Below are positions 46,501 through 59,529 of a DNA stretch of 64,000 nt, piece after piece. Both the position numbers and the translations under genes were made by a program. Within the stretch, counting starts at the first letter, position 1, and each line of letters starts with the position of its first letter. Source of the DNA: Eutypella sp. D-1 (lineage: Eukaryota; Ascomycota; Sordariomycetes; Xylariales; Diatrypaceae). Location of the stretch: assembly GCA_023313575.1 (NCBI GenBank), contig JAJTTP010000022.1, positions 496,001-560,000 of the forward strand, in the 5' to 3' direction. The notes beneath the pieces are model-generated. The model was not told where the DNA came from and searched no databases. It saw only the letters and a program-made list of their open reading frames with translations.

Positions 46501-47600
46501 ATCACCGACGCGACCCTTCTCGGAGTGTATTGCCACCCTTTCCTTGGTTCCTTGGTCTCTGGGGTACGTGTGGCTTATACCTAGCACATGGGAAGTGGAT
46601 GTGGCCGAAGAGGGTTTATGGGAAAAGGTACATGATATACGTATGGGACATGAACACGACGCGGAAAGAGAGGCGAGGTTGGTAGGTAGGTCACACTACC
46701 TCGGGGTTTGCTCTAGAAAAATTGTTACAGGGAGTTTCGGACGCGTCAGTTATGCCTGAGAGGAGGGGGGGGGGGGATGGGGGGCAAGATAGAACAGCGG
46801 GAGATACACGGGCAGTTAAGAGGCACACGTCGCTCACTCTCCAGTCAACCACCCTTCTTCCTCTCCGTGAAGCAGAATGCTATCTACGGTAGATGATGAT
46901 GCATGATGCAAGTCATGCATACATCGACGGGCACCGGACTCGTAGTGTGGGTATCGCACTAGGCGTCCCTCTTCCCGATCCGGCATACCGCATGTGCTTC
47001 TCTATGGTCACCGGTGGGCGGGCGCGCGTGGTAATGGTGGTGGTGGTGCGCGACGGTGGGTGGTGTGGCGCTCAAGCAGGTATCTCCTTTGACCAACCTC
47101 GTTACTTGTGGCAGCTGGGGTCTTTTCAGGGAGGGAGCTTCATATCTGATGTGTGCCCTACTTGATAATGACGGGCTATACCCCACATAGCCCATGCACC
47201 TCACACATTTGTCTCCCGTGATTCTACGATTCGCCTAAGAGGCGAAGGCGGCTCCCTCACTCGAGGCGAGGTAATACTCTATCATCGTGCCGCATCCTAA
47301 AAGGGCCAGCTAATGTAACGCGCAAGACCGTAGCGGGGTCTAACTAGGCTAAGGGTATTCGGATGCCTTGCTGGCCAAGGAAGAACTGGTATGGCTAGGT
47401 TCTACTGAGGGGGGATTAGATAGAATGTCAGTCCTGTCTAAGCCGCAAGAGATGCAGACCGTGTAGAATTCCTAGTATCGCTACGACATGGGACACATCA
47501 TGACGAGAGACGAGTGGCCCGTGTTTGCGAGTGCGTACTGGAGAACGCCCCGCGATGATAGGTAGAACGCAGAGTTGTATGTCACAGTGGCTCCCATGCT
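43536..47600. other. Gene desert, first part
   Basis: No convincing gene over 4 kb. Coding-like short frames include 44489-44722 (-), with LIQEIYTAAALCASLPELAS and several Cys, and 45274-45498 (+), with a hydrophobic segment (PDFLTLGICLVTCLSGSIIY). Neither has a credible start or a partner exon, so they may be relics. The promoter of the unrecognised gene should be at the left end. A run of 12 G lies near 46765-46776. Confidence 0.5.
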
Positions 47601-47624
47601 CCTGTGTAAGCAAAAAGGTAGTAA

Positions 47625-47864
47625 TTGCAGTCGTGGGGTGTGGTTACAGTCGCGGTTGCGGGTGTGGGGTATGCTGCATCATGGGATATCTCGAGGCCCC
47701 CGGTCCGGGATGGGTCCCAAGGTATGTACCAGGAAATACGGGTTATAGTGACGAGAGAAACGGCTGGGCGGGTGGTTCAAGCTTCACACCCCGGGGTCAC
47801 CCATCACCTATCCCCCGTTCCCCCCAGGACGCAAATAGTCATCGCTGCTGGGTCTGGCAAATAA
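47625..47864 (+). pseudogene. Possible coding relic
   Basis: An 80-codon frame without an ATG start (it begins at TTG) reads SWGVVTVAVAGVGYAASWDI and continues with a balanced composition. I know no family for it. It may be a fragment of a decayed gene or chance. Confidence 0.15.
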
Positions 47865-48814
47865 GACGCCGGTCAGATGAACCCCTGTAGCGATCATAAT
47901 GCAACCCTACGAGAGACATTTTTCCTTGTTCGGAATGCCGGGACATGGGTATGCGTAGGGTATCAGCTGTTGCACTGCAGCGGAGAAAATCGGCCGACAC
48001 GGCCTTGAATTCTGACACAAATGGAAGCTGTAGTGTATTTACCTGTGTGCAGAAGGGGGCATATCGCCTTCATCAGCTAAACAGGTTGGTGGTAGCCAGG
48101 AAAAGCAGGTTATATTCGATGATAAAAAGATTTCGGGTAAACCGCCAAGGTATGTAGAAGTCTGAGACTACGCGTATGCCGCACATGGTTGGGTGGGACA
48201 TCGGGCTTTGAACCCAGCATGCTGAACAGGGTGCACTTCGCCATACGCACGCATATACGTACGTACGGCTTGGCTGCTTGATAGCCGGAGGCTGATCTCA
48301 GGAGGTGTCTAATAGGCCGGTATAAAAGTGGAGAAGAGCGGCTATACATAGTAGATCGATTGTCAACACAGCTGCAGATGCATTCGCTTAAGCATGTAGG
48401 CAAATCTTGGCCCGGTGTCCATGTTATGGGTATGGTGGTCGATCTCAAGGGGGCCCGGGGAAGATCCTGCACGACGTCAACGACGAAGTGTTACGGTGGC
48501 GGGGAGACGAAGAAGACAAGTAACACGCTGCTCCATATAATTGTACCCTCTCATCAGACCTTCTTGGTGTCACGCGGGAACCTGTGATATTAAGTAGAAC
48601 ACGACCTTTGTACGAAACTGTACGAGGCAGCACTGCCAGAAAACCCTAACTAGACTGTTGGCAACAAGCTAGAAATATGATAGGAGCCTGTCTAGGCTTA
48701 CTAGGACCACTACCTGTGACGAATGATATGCTCTAGGGACAGCCATTTGGGCATGGTACGTACAGAAGATTCGACAGGCTTGACTGCAAGTACATGCGTC
48801 TATACATAGAGGGG

Positions 48815-49110
48815 CGGATGTTCGGGCGGCACTGGGAATGGGTGAGGGAACTCGGTTCGTGATTCGTCTGAATGGGGCCAACGGGGACAAGGTGTGGTCC
48901 ACACCGTAGACGTTTTGGGAGGTGCTGGCTGACTTCCAGGCTATCAATCAGACGGGGAGGGGGATGGCCCGGATCGCCACGGCCAGTGTGGTGGACGGAT
49001 ACGACGTTGAGGGCACGGTATCATATGTTCCCCCGCGTCTGAGAGCAGCAGGACGTCGATGCTATGACGACGATGCCCACAAATATTCCCATTCCTCGCG
49101 TGTAACGTAA
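48815..49110 (+). pseudogene. Possible decayed gene fragment with one in-frame stop
   Basis: Reading one + frame from about 48815 gives DVRAALGMGEGTRFVIRLNG, then GANGDKVWSTP, a TAG stop near 48908, and after it TFWEVLADFQAINQTGRGMA, RIATASVVDGYDVEGTVSYV and PPRLRAAGRR. The protein-like composition on both sides of a single stop suggests a pseudogene fragment of about 100 codons. I do not recognise the family. The TAG could come from CAG by a C-to-T change. Confidence 0.28.
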
Positions 49111-52100
49111 ATGAGCGGGGCAGCATTATGACTCACGGAAGCTCGCTGTCGTCGCCTTGACGATGTAGAGGCATGAATCCTCGACCGAACCGTGCCTTGG
49201 GGAGGTTGTGGATATTATCGGTGCTGCGGCTGGGTCTACAAGCCTCTCTTGTGCGAGCGAGGTTCAACGATAACCTAAATTACTGCTTTACACGATAGCT
49301 GGGTGCTATGGGCTTGTCATTAGTGTCGCCGTAACCTAGATATATACGCATTCTTCACAGAAAAGATAATAACTAGCGAACGCCTTCAAGCCACTTCCCA
49401 GAATGCCACGCGCCTCTGGGAAAGCCCTATGATGCACCCCGCGAAGGTAGGGTGTGAACGGTTTTCGCCAAGACAGGGAAGAGGCGCGGGCGCGTCTAGT
49501 AATAGAGGAAGGTGGGCAATGGCGCATGGGTTGCGAGCACGCCATTGGTCAGTTACTGGGATCACGGAGGGGTCGTGACGAGGGCGGAGGCATTGGTGGC
49601 CTTGTCCAGGTGGGCAGGGGTTGTTCTGCGAGGCCGCCGGGGTGTGGATGATCTGAGTGGATAGTCCCCACGACACTAGACGGCATTTCCATGGACATTT
49701 AAGTACGTAAGTCTCATATATGGGTGTAACCATTGGAGGTGTATGTGTATTGTGTATACGCATGCGTCTGCTTTTGAGTCTTCGTGCTTGTGTAGATAGC
49801 CAAGGGCACAAGGCGTTAGACTGTGAAATCTGAGACATTTTACCACATGGTCTCAACGACGTAGTAATTTGGGCAGGAGCCAAGAAGCGTGAAAACTCCA
49901 TAAAGGAGGCTGGCTGCTGTGCATTGCCAACGAGGCAACACCTAACTATACAGCTAGGATTTTAGGCGAATAAGAGCCTTGACTGACCACTAGTCAACAC
50001 AAATAACGCGAAATGGCACATCTAATGGCTCAGCCAATGGCTGTACTGACGCTGGATGGCGAAGCTGATTAGGGATGGATGAAGAACTCAATAACCATCT
50101 GGCCGATGGTACAGGAGTGTGCACATGACAGTCAAAATCATAGAATGACACCTTCATAGGGAAGGTCTCTCAGAAATGTTCGTTGGTTAAGTTTTGGCAT
50201 GTAATGCCAAACTTTTAGGGGTAGAGAGAGAGTCTTGGGAAGAACATCTTTACCCTTTAGGAGTAGGTTAATACCTGGGTTATAGACCTTAAGTTAGTGG
50301 TGATGGAAAGTTTCCGAACTCTTTCCGCGATGCGAGAACCGTTAAGGATGTTGTTGTTTTAATTCCGTTCGAGTCCGGAACCCCTGATGGGATCTTCTCT
50401 TTGCTTTTGATTTTGGTGCCGTACACCCTGCAAGGAGGGCTCTAGTTAGCAAGTCAGACATTCATGTCCCCATCACACTCGGTAGTTGAGGCCGATCAAT
50501 CCAGCGGAGCCCCGGCTGAGTAGACAGGGTGGCGTGAGGATTGACGGCGGATGGGCATGAGTTGAACGGGACGGGCAGCGCCATGTCTACGCGCCACACG
50601 CTATGTCACCCTCCTTCTTGCTAATGGTTGCCGTCCAAAATACCCCCTCCTAGTAGTAGGCATGGGGGTGGAGATGTTGGTGAGTGGATATCCCGGATCG
50701 GACACCACTACTGCTACTACCTACATACACAGTAGTCCACTACCTAAACCTGCCTAAGTAGTTCGCGAGTACGCTAACCTCCCCGCATTCCTTCGCCTCC
50801 CGGATGTAATGTCCGAGTCTCTAGCCGGAGAGAGCGGACGTCGAGCATGGGTGGCATGATATGGTAGTGATAGTTACATATTAGTGATTGTGGCGATGGT
50901 GTGGCGATGGGAATTCGTCCAAAGATTACCTCAAATTAGCCAAGTCGCAGTAGTCGCAAGCCGCGGGAAGCGCTGGTTACTATGCACTGTACTTACAGGG
51001 GGGATAGGGGCTGATCGTGGGTTCGTGAAGTCCGTGATGGAGTTTGTAAGATAACCTGGCGTTCACTCCATGTGCAAGGCCGAAAGGCGACTTGTAGATA
51101 TATCTGCAGTACACAAGATATATAATTCCCGCACTCCATGCTTGAGTGTGTGAATATCAGGATAAATCGTATGGAGGAATCAAGTTTGGAGCGCAATGAT
51201 ATCCCAGAGCTATGAGGTGGTGAGCTATACATAATGCCTTGCCAAGCACACAGATGCTCGTCTTGAAAGGGTTACCACTTCGTAAATAAATAAATTGCTA
51301 TTGATAAGTACGATTCTGTTGTATTCAGCGCGTAAAATGGCGGGGCAAGCCATCGATTACACAGCATATTGATATCTTGGACGATCTAATGCCTAGATGC
51401 GGGAAACGAGGATGAGATATAGCCAACGTTAGCGGGTTACTTACATGTCTACCTGGATATAGGTAGTTACCTTACAAGGACTTAGGTATGTGAATAGTTA
51501 GTTTGTAGGCACTAAATGGAGGTAAAGACGACGGAGCATTCAGGCCTTCCAAGGCTCCTTCTACAGCGTTGTTTTCACCATAACATACTTATGTGTATGT
51601 ATACTAAGCTAGGATGGCGGACGCCATTCCCTTTTAGTGCGCCACCAACCACTTACCTAAAAGGGTAATAAAGACCAGTAGAAATCGTTCGTCATTGGAT
51701 CAACCTTAAATGCTTCAGATCAACTGATGCTTGCTGAGAAAGCCGGGAGGTCAACGTGCTATATTGACGTCGTGCGGAAACTCGCAGGATGTTTACATTT
51801 TGTGCTTATAGTGGCGGATGGTAGAGTGGTATTAATGGCTGAGCGATAAGCGGTAAGCGGCATGCCCTTTGTGCTACCCATAGTAATACGGGTTGACGGG
51901 TTCGGTTTCTATTTACCCAGCAGCCCTAGTTTGCTAGCCGTCTGATCGGTGCGACTATGTGTTTATACTAGGCATACCACCACACCATACACATTTACGC
52001 CTTCGCCTCCCGGTCCGGGGTCGGGTTGCCAAGATCTCGAACTGCGTCGGGAACTCGCTTGACAGGTCGCCATCGTTTCACACACTCTGCGCCCGTAATC

Positions 52101-52249
52101 CATCCCTCTTTCTACCTGTCTGACCCCACGGCCGATTACATAGCAGTTGGATGGGTGACTTACAGTCGGGCTCCATGCGGGGATGCAGACTTGACTTTAG
52201 GATAATATCCGCATGAGCATGCAGTTGTAGGCCATGGGCTAGTAGTGGC
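49111..52249. other. Gene desert, middle part
   Basis: No supported gene. A frame of 171 codons at 49386-49901 (-) looks like chance. A short hairpin lies at 50189-50214 (arms around TTTGGCAT / ATGCCAAA, loop GTA). A 5S-like word (AGTTGGATGGGTGAC, 52145-52159) is too short to call. Confidence 0.5.
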
Positions 52250-53340
52250 CGCTATTCTTGCTGCTTTCAATCTTGGCTACATAGTCCCCGCCCATCGGTT
52301 CTGCTTGTCTCACTTCGCGTGGGTCGGCAGTGTAGAGTTGAGACGAGACGACGCGAGCCGGACGCGCTTTTATCATATTGCCATGTCGCTATACTGCCAT
52401 TGCTGCCCTCCATGTGGTCCGCCAGATGCGGGGCGTGCTCGACTTCGAACTGATCTTCGCCGATCTTCAGCTGCCCATTCTCGATCACATACTTGAGACG
52501 TGGGGAATTAGGTGGGAGATTTCTTCATGATGCGAGAAACCATGGTCCCGTGGCCCGTACTAGCGCATCATATCATCCAGTTTATTGTCATGTCCGAGGC
52601 TCAACATGCGCAATATGTCAGTGCGCTGCCGTGCAACTACCGCGCGAATCTAATTTTGCAAAGGATGTAGGTTGTTGTATTCCATGAGGGAAAAACTACA
52701 TGACAACACCTAGTCCGCCACCGCAATCAACTTGTGTGTCTCGTTTCCCAAATTATCCACTTCCTGGCTTCACACGAAACTAAAAAAGGCTTCCTGATCT
52801 CTGGGATTTAGCGCTGACCACCCTGACGACATTTGTACCCCGTGACACTTTACAGACCCGTCGAAGGCCCCGGCATAAGCCCAATTCACATCCACCTGAG
52901 ACGCAACCTCAATTGCAGTGCTGACATTACCCATTCGATCCAGCTGCATAAGTCCACTCATCCATAGTCTCTTGCTATCCCTATATCAAAGCTAGCTCGT
53001 CACTGGTAGCATACTACGATCTCTCCTCGCACACTAACTTGACAACTAATTAGGTCTAGACTGCCCTCTCCTTGCTTGCAGTATCTGACCTAGACCATTC
53101 TTCTACGTCAGATTGACATTTTGATATCGCATGTTCGCCATTGTATCCGCCAATATTGCCATTCAGCTCCGCCCTTTCTATAGCCGCATGTAAGCGTCCC
53201 CCCTCAACGGGCCAAGTTAGGAAGTGCGAATAAGAGATGCGTCCCATTTTTAGTACCGACTTCCGATTGTTCCACACCACCCGGTCCGGCCAGTCTGATG
53301 TCACGAAACACCAACTTTTTAAGGCGACTGGCTGTGTACT
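52250..53340 (-). pseudogene. Probable decayed protein gene, several frames
   Basis: Three blocks on the - strand read like protein. About 53340-53056: STQPVALKSWCFVTSDWPDR, VVWNNRKSVLKMGRISYSHF, LTWPVEGGRLHAAIERAELN. About 52985-52714: STAIEVASQVDVNWAYAGAF, then MSSGWSALNPRDQEAFFSFV, a TGA, and in the same frame SQEVDNLGNETHKLIAVAD before a TAG. About 52530-52267: PRLKYVIENGQLKIGEDQFE, VEHAPHLADHMEGSNG. The middle block stays coding-like across a stop, and the blocks lack good splice sites and a start codon, so this looks like a pseudogene. The blocks may belong to one gene or to two. Family unknown. Confidence 0.35.
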
Positions 53341-56300
53341 ATGTAACAGCGACGATCTCTTGCACCCTAGTGCGGTACGAGGATCGACGGGAGGGATCTG
53401 GTTCTAATACTATGTAGCCGGTGTAGTGAGCGTAGCTATAGCATCCAGATAATTCAATACCTATAACTAGTTATCAACTCGGTGCATGCTCATTCCGCCG
53501 GCGTGTGATTCTCGGATCGGGCCAAGCCGAGTGGAGGTGCGGTGCCGCCTATCCACTTAGGTGAGTAGTATCAAGCGCCCGCGCGATCTTTTAATCGGCG
53601 GCCGACGGGCTTACGGTGACGTGACTCGCGGTCCCCCCCAAGAGCCGTACAAGTAATCTGGGACTTGATCCCTTGCGTAGACGGAACCAGTCGGTCGGAT
53701 CTAGACGTTCCAGACATCGCCTGCTTAGAAGAGCGTCTCGTTGGCTGACGCCTTCTTCTAGATGACAGGCCAAGCTGGCAGACCCCTAACTTATTGGACG
53801 CCCTAAAACCAGGTCCCCGAATGAAGATTCGTCCCTCGGGTCGCCAACTGCCCTTGTTAGTCAGGTTTGCCGTGCCACGCTTTTCTCTCTCACCTAACCC
53901 AGCCCCCAAAACGCCCGATTTGCCAATGTACATCCCTTTGAGCTACAAGAGCTCGAGACTAATTATAGCCGAACTTGGTCCATGGTAGGTTCACCGCTGT
54001 TCAATGGTTAGATGATACTTATAGCGCACTCGAAGACCGCCTTTCTGTTCTTGCCAATCGGTCCAGTCGGATACTACCGATCTCCCCCTACCTCGTAACG
54101 TAGCTCTGAAGGCGAACTAGTGTTGAAATTTCTTGATATATCAACAGCAGAAGCACTGGTCGGAACGAGATCTGACATCAGGGTACTTTCGTGCACATAG
54201 CGCCAAGACACGAACATCCCAACCGAACGTTGGACGGTTTCAGTCTCGGTCGTCCCTCCACAGGGTCGTGAGCCACCAACTACACTAATACACAACATAT
54301 CCGCATGTCTCAGCCAGGGAAGGACAGGCTTAAAAGATAGCGATTAGAAACGCGAGGAGTACGTACTGGCGACTGACGCGACTCTCTGCGAAACGGGGAA
54401 GGGGACTCGGGCGGAGGAGACTGCGTGTACAAAAAAAAAATGTGCTCGTCTCTCGCGGCCGACCAAGACAACAACTCGTCGCACCGTATCGGGAAACGTG
54501 ACAGAGGGTGCTCACTGCGTCTTCGCGGGGTTGGCTACACTTGTGCGACATCGCATCAGTAACGCACTTATCTAGACCTACTACTACTACTACCGCCACC
54601 ATCACCTCTATGCCTGAGCTTAATCGTGGACATGCACACATGCAGTATGCATAACGTAGATTCCACACCCTATTCACATCTTCCCACGAAACATCTCTAG
54701 AGTAGTTATCCCTTCTCTCTTACTGTGGACCGAGAGCAGGTTACATTCGTTAACCGGTCGGGATCTGGACGTAGACCCCCACGTGTGGACCCCACCTCTT
54801 TTATACACACCCTTCTCACTCACGATAACCCTCTCTCCCTCTCCTTACCTCCCCTAGGCACAGTCACAACATCCCATACGAGCCCAGCTCAAAGGAGTCT
54901 TACCAACACCCTCCGCTTACCTATTAGAGGGGAGGGAAGGGGAGTAGAAGGGGGGGCAAAGGGGGGGGGGGGGGTTCCTTGGATATGACCACCCTCCCTC
55001 TCCCGAGGTTGCCACCGCCGCGCGCCGGGGTAGCCAGGGAAAGATACGTAACTAAACCACCTAGCATGGTGGGAGATCGTATACAGTCTTAGAAGTTCTT
55101 TTGCCTTGACCCGCCCGTAGTATTCCCAGATTTCCCAGTGTTTCCAAATACATACTTCAGCCGAAGCGGCCGAAGGCTTGCGAGACTGACTGACTGACGG
55201 CGCTCGCTTCTTCTGACTAATTGCCACACTTATACGTGGAAAGCCTCTTACATATATTTCTCAACTTCACCTACCTGAGCCCGTTTCACAACCTGCCCTG
55301 CCCTATGTAGGTATTTTTCTTTCCCATACGGTGCGCGAACCTGGGCGAGCAGCTGTTTCTTATATGAGATTGCCCCCTAGCCGAACGTAACGTCCGAAAT
55401 ATTGACCGTAATTCCTCTCTCACCAATATCTAAGCACATACCGTGCACACTTCACGGGCACCGACAAATCCCCCTCCTTGTCGCCTAACTATACAAAAGG
55501 CCCTGGCACATACGCCCTGCACTTTTCTGGGCACGACGACCAGAACGGTGGGGATAGTAAACGACAGATAAAATAACTGTATGAAATCACACCCCACCCT
55601 CTTTGAGGCACCAAAAAAAAAAGTCCTACCGGGTCACATCCCCGCCGAGGCCAAGTTAAGAGTCACCGGCCTCAACTTGCGAGCAGGCAGACAGACAGGG
55701 CAGGCGAGCAGGCAGGCAGGCAGCTATTATGACCTACGTGGAACCGTAGGATCCTGTTCTGCCTAGGTGTGTCTATCTATCTAACTTCACAGGCCGCCCC
55801 CCTGATGCCTCGGAAGAAGTGGTAGCCTATTACTTCTGGTCATGTAAGTGAACTACCTATCGTCTAGTTAGTTACCCTCTATTCTATGCCTGCCTTCTAT
55901 TCATTTCTTTGCAGTCTGGGGTTTATTTCTATTTTGTTTAGTTGCCTTAGAAGGGCGCAGGGCATTGTCGGATGGGGTTGTTGAAAGCTATTGTCTCGGA
56001 CATTTTTTCCCTCCATTGCCGTTCGTCACCAGTCACTTTGTGTGAACGGTGGTGGTACGGTACCGAGGTGCCAGGCGCCCTGTCAGATGTGGAATCGTGT
56101 GTAGTTTTTGTTTTCTTGTCTTGCCTCGTTAACCGATTGACTGCCTAGTCCGGAAACAAACCCCACCGCAGAGGGAAAAAAAAGTCAAGACAATCCAAAG
56201 TTTTGCCTAGGGCGCGCGCGGAATCGAAAGCGTCTTGTCTTGTTGCTGCTGATCTGATCCGATCCGATCCATCAACTTCCACGTTTTCTGATCGCTCGCT

Positions 56301-58500
56301 CACAGGGGAGTGAGTTAGGCGGGTTTTCTTTGAGGGTTAAAGTAAAGCCTCGAAAACGAAGAATCTCAACGTCATCGTCCATCGGCCCCTCACCGGAAAG
56401 ATTCTCGAATCCAGCAGACACACTCACAGAGAGAGACACGTATAGAAACGCGAGTTAGTCACATGGGAATTTTGCTTGCTCCTATACGTACGTAAATTTG
56501 CACTTATATCCAAAAGCCTCACTTTGCTACCTCACTTCACTTCACTTCACCTCACAACTTTCACCTACATATATATATAAGTCCCCCCTACCTTACCCAT
56601 ACTTGTCTGGACCAACCAACCAGCCAAGGCTTGAACACCCTTCTTTGGTCTAGCCTCCCGTCCGTCCCCCTCTCTCCCCCACCACCCTTCCCCCGACTCC
56701 CGTCATATCTCGATAGCATCCGTTCATAGGTCCCCTATGTAAAGGGGCCATCCCGTCGCGATCCAATCAGCACATTGGCGGATACCCAAACCGTACATAC
56801 GAATAACTGACCCCATCGTCTAATTCGATTGCACGGTGTAGGGTGAAAAGAGCAAAAATAAAAGAATAAAATCAAAGCCGCTCCTTTTCGGCTCCGATTG
56901 AAGATCGGTCTCCGTGCGCAGCAGTCTGCCTGGTCTGGCCTGGAGATTGCCGCCGGCTTATGGGTTCTCAACCTTACATACTTTGCTAAACCGGGGGCTA
57001 CATACGGATGGTTCGGCAATCCCTACGAATCCGCCCGCCTATACAAACATACATAACGTTTTAAGCCGCCCGCACCGCACTGCACCGCCCATATATCACA
57101 TCATCATCATCACCCATCATCTTATCAATTTACTTACTCTTACACTGGGTTAGCCAGACTACTAAATTAAATCGGTGGCTTTGCTTGTTTGTCAGATTTC
57201 CCCAAGCCCCCTCCCCTCCCTCACTCGCTCCCCTCGTGGTAAGCCCCGCGAATGAGGAGAAGAAGGCCCCTGAGACGGGAACAATAGAGCTTGCTTATGG
57301 TTACACGGAGCGGCGGCCCAAAGGGAAAGAGGAAGAGTTTATTCGTTGTTGGACCGGGAGAGGAACCCGGAACCAGTATAAGAAACTGTCGGGAAGACAG
57401 GTTCTTAACTTTACTGATCCTGACCAAAATTCCGGTCACATTGAATCATCACGGTTCCCTTTTTATCACACGCACACTCTATTATACTCTCTCCCGGGTT
57501 AACCTCGTCCCGGCTAGGGTTGGTCCGGGGCGCGCAAAATCCGTAACCCTGCACGGGGATACCTCCGGCCGATTTCCTCGAAGTTTGATAGGAGGAGCAA
57601 ATTTACTTACCTAAGTTTAATCCCGAGGTCGAGGTTCTGAAAGCCCGCCTGTCCCACCCCCCACTCACTGGAACCGGCTGCATACCCGCCAAAGCAGGAA
57701 CAAAGAAAAGAAAAATAACAGAAGCAGAAGAGAGAGAGAGAGGTATAGAAAAAAAAAGAGACAAGGGGTTTTGTAAAGGGAGATGATCAGCACGAGTGAT
57801 CAGGCAGTAAGGTCACGAAACAAGAAGAAAAATTGAACGGCGATAATTCGGGAGAAGAGTTGAACGTTCGAGTCGAGGTCACGAAACCTTCCCAGGTTGG
57901 ACGAAAACCTACCTACCTAAACCTTGGAAACCTCAGGGAGAGAGAGGTTACAGTACCTACTTACCTAACCTAAGGTTCCGGTACGACGAAAGAAACAGGT
58001 GAAACAGTGAAACGGGCAACCTTTTTAGGTACATACATACCATACATACATACCTACAAGGTGGGGTTATTATTCCAATGCCCCCCCCCCCCCCCCCCCT
58101 CCAGGGTGGTGCCTCATGTGCTTACAAAGTACCATTCGGAGTACCTAGTACCCTGTTTCCGGACCTCAACTACCTCACCATCCACCCCCCTCCCCCCCAC
58201 CTACGCACCTATCACTGCAACCTTCTACTCAGCTGGTACTCCTGCTCCTCTGCAGTACCTAGGTACCTTGTGGGCTGTATACTTGTACCGGTACTTTTTT
58301 GAGTACCCTGCCAGTTACGGGCTGTTAATCCACATTTCTTTCCCACTTTTCCCACCTAGACCCTCTTCCCACTTCCGGCGGCGGGCTTACTCGACTTTCC
58401 TCCCCCTCCCCTCCATTCAGGGCATTGCAGCACCGACCCTACCGCACGACCACCGCCCCCCATCCATCTCTACATACCTACTAAGGTTCATATTGGAACC
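53341..58500. other. Gene desert, last part, and far upstream of the zinc-finger gene
   Basis: No supported gene over 5 kb. It contains 14 G (54961-54974), gcaggcaggcaggcag (about 55705-55720), cacttcacttcacttcac (about 56533-56550), GA-rich tracts near 57730, cctacctacctaaacc (about 57909-57924) and a C run (58081-58099). A - frame at 53591-53773 (LEEGVSQRDALLSRRCLERL) is mildly coding-like. From about 55.3 kb the sequence becomes repeat-rich, like promoter and leader DNA elsewhere in the window. Confidence 0.5.
58081..58099. repeat. Poly-C run (19)
   Basis: Uninterrupted run of 19 C on the + strand. Confidence 0.93.
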
Positions 58501-58554
58501 CCCATTAACTAACAAGCTGGAATAATAACTCCAGGGCAGGGCTAGGTAATCTAA

Positions 58555-59400
58555 ATGTCGACTACTACCACTACTGCTGCTACTGCTACTGCGATTACTA
58601 CCTCCTCCTCCTCCACTATCTCTCCTACCATCTCCCCCCAAATCTGCAGCACCGGTAGCAGTACCAGTACCAGTACCAGTACCAACACCAGTACCGACAG
58701 CAGTACTAGTACCAGTACTAGTTCTAGTACTAGTACAGACACGGGCACCAATACCAATACCAATACCGGCAGCAAAAAGATTCGATCGTCGGCCCCTCAT
58801 CTTCCTCATCCTCCTCCGCCTACTGCCTCTACTACTATTACTACTCCTACAACAACAACTACTACTATTCCTACTCCTACTACTACTACTACTGCTGCTG
58901 GTGGACCTGGTCCTCATTTTCAACAACAACCTTTCCAGCTTCCACTTCCGAAACATTTTCATCCGAACCTAACCCACAATAACCAAACCCCAAACCACAA
59001 CAATTACAACTACAATTACAACTACAACTCGCCTTCGCCTTTACATCCGCACTTCCACCCGCTTCGGCTTACCCAGCAACAAAAGCAACAACAGCAATTC
59101 CGGCTCCTGCATCGGCAACAGCAGCAACAAAAATATCCATCTGCATCTACGTCTGCATCTGCATCTGCCTTATCATCATTATCGACATCAACACCCGCAT
59201 TCGCTTTTGTCCCCGCCGCCGCCCCCGTTTTCGCTGCTGCGCCTTCGAGAGGCAGCAGTAGCAGCCGAAGTAACAGCAGCAATCGCAGCAGTCACAGCAG
59301 TCATAGCAGCGGCAGCAGTAACAGCAGTAGCAGCAACAGCAGCAATACCAGCAATATCGTGACCTCCTCTTCTCCATTTCCTTCGCATCGGAGATTCCCC
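58555..59400. repeat. Simple-repeat block (TAC/TCC/CAGTAC/AGC units)
   Basis: About 850 bases of clustered trinucleotide and hexanucleotide repeats: ctactactac-type runs, ccagtaccagtaccagtacc (about 58660-58685), tactactactact (about 58866-58896), caattacaactacaattaca (about 58999-59025), gcatctgcatctgc (about 59142-59168) and agcagcagt units (about 59255-59350). Because they rarely form stops, long frames stay open on both strands. In the + frame shared with the zinc-finger gene this would encode a Thr/Ser/Gln/Asn-rich N-terminal extension. Confidence 0.8.
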
Positions 59401-59529
59401 CCAAGCTCAACCCTCAACCCGAACACGAGTCGGAGTCACCGGAGATTCCTCCTCGAAAGCGACGACGCAGCCACGATTTCCTGCACCCCCGTCGTCGGTA
59501 CGGGAACGACCTTAATATCTTCCGCCACT

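Noticed and set aside
49386..49901. 171-codon - frame
   Set aside because: No domain, irregular composition rich in Pro, Cys and Ser, no supporting splice signals; likely chance.
52145..52159. 5S-rRNA-like word (AGTTGGATGGGTGAC)
   Set aside because: Only about 15 bases resemble the 5S internal region; the remainder of a 5S gene is absent on either side.
57185..57614. Two overlapping + frames of about 105 codons
   Set aside because: They lie in repeat-rich leader-like DNA, disagree with each other and show no family.
58417..59410. Several - strand frames over the repeat block (for example 58417-58962)
   Set aside because: Simple repeats keep nearly all frames open; the compositions are runs of Ser, Val, Cys or Leu.
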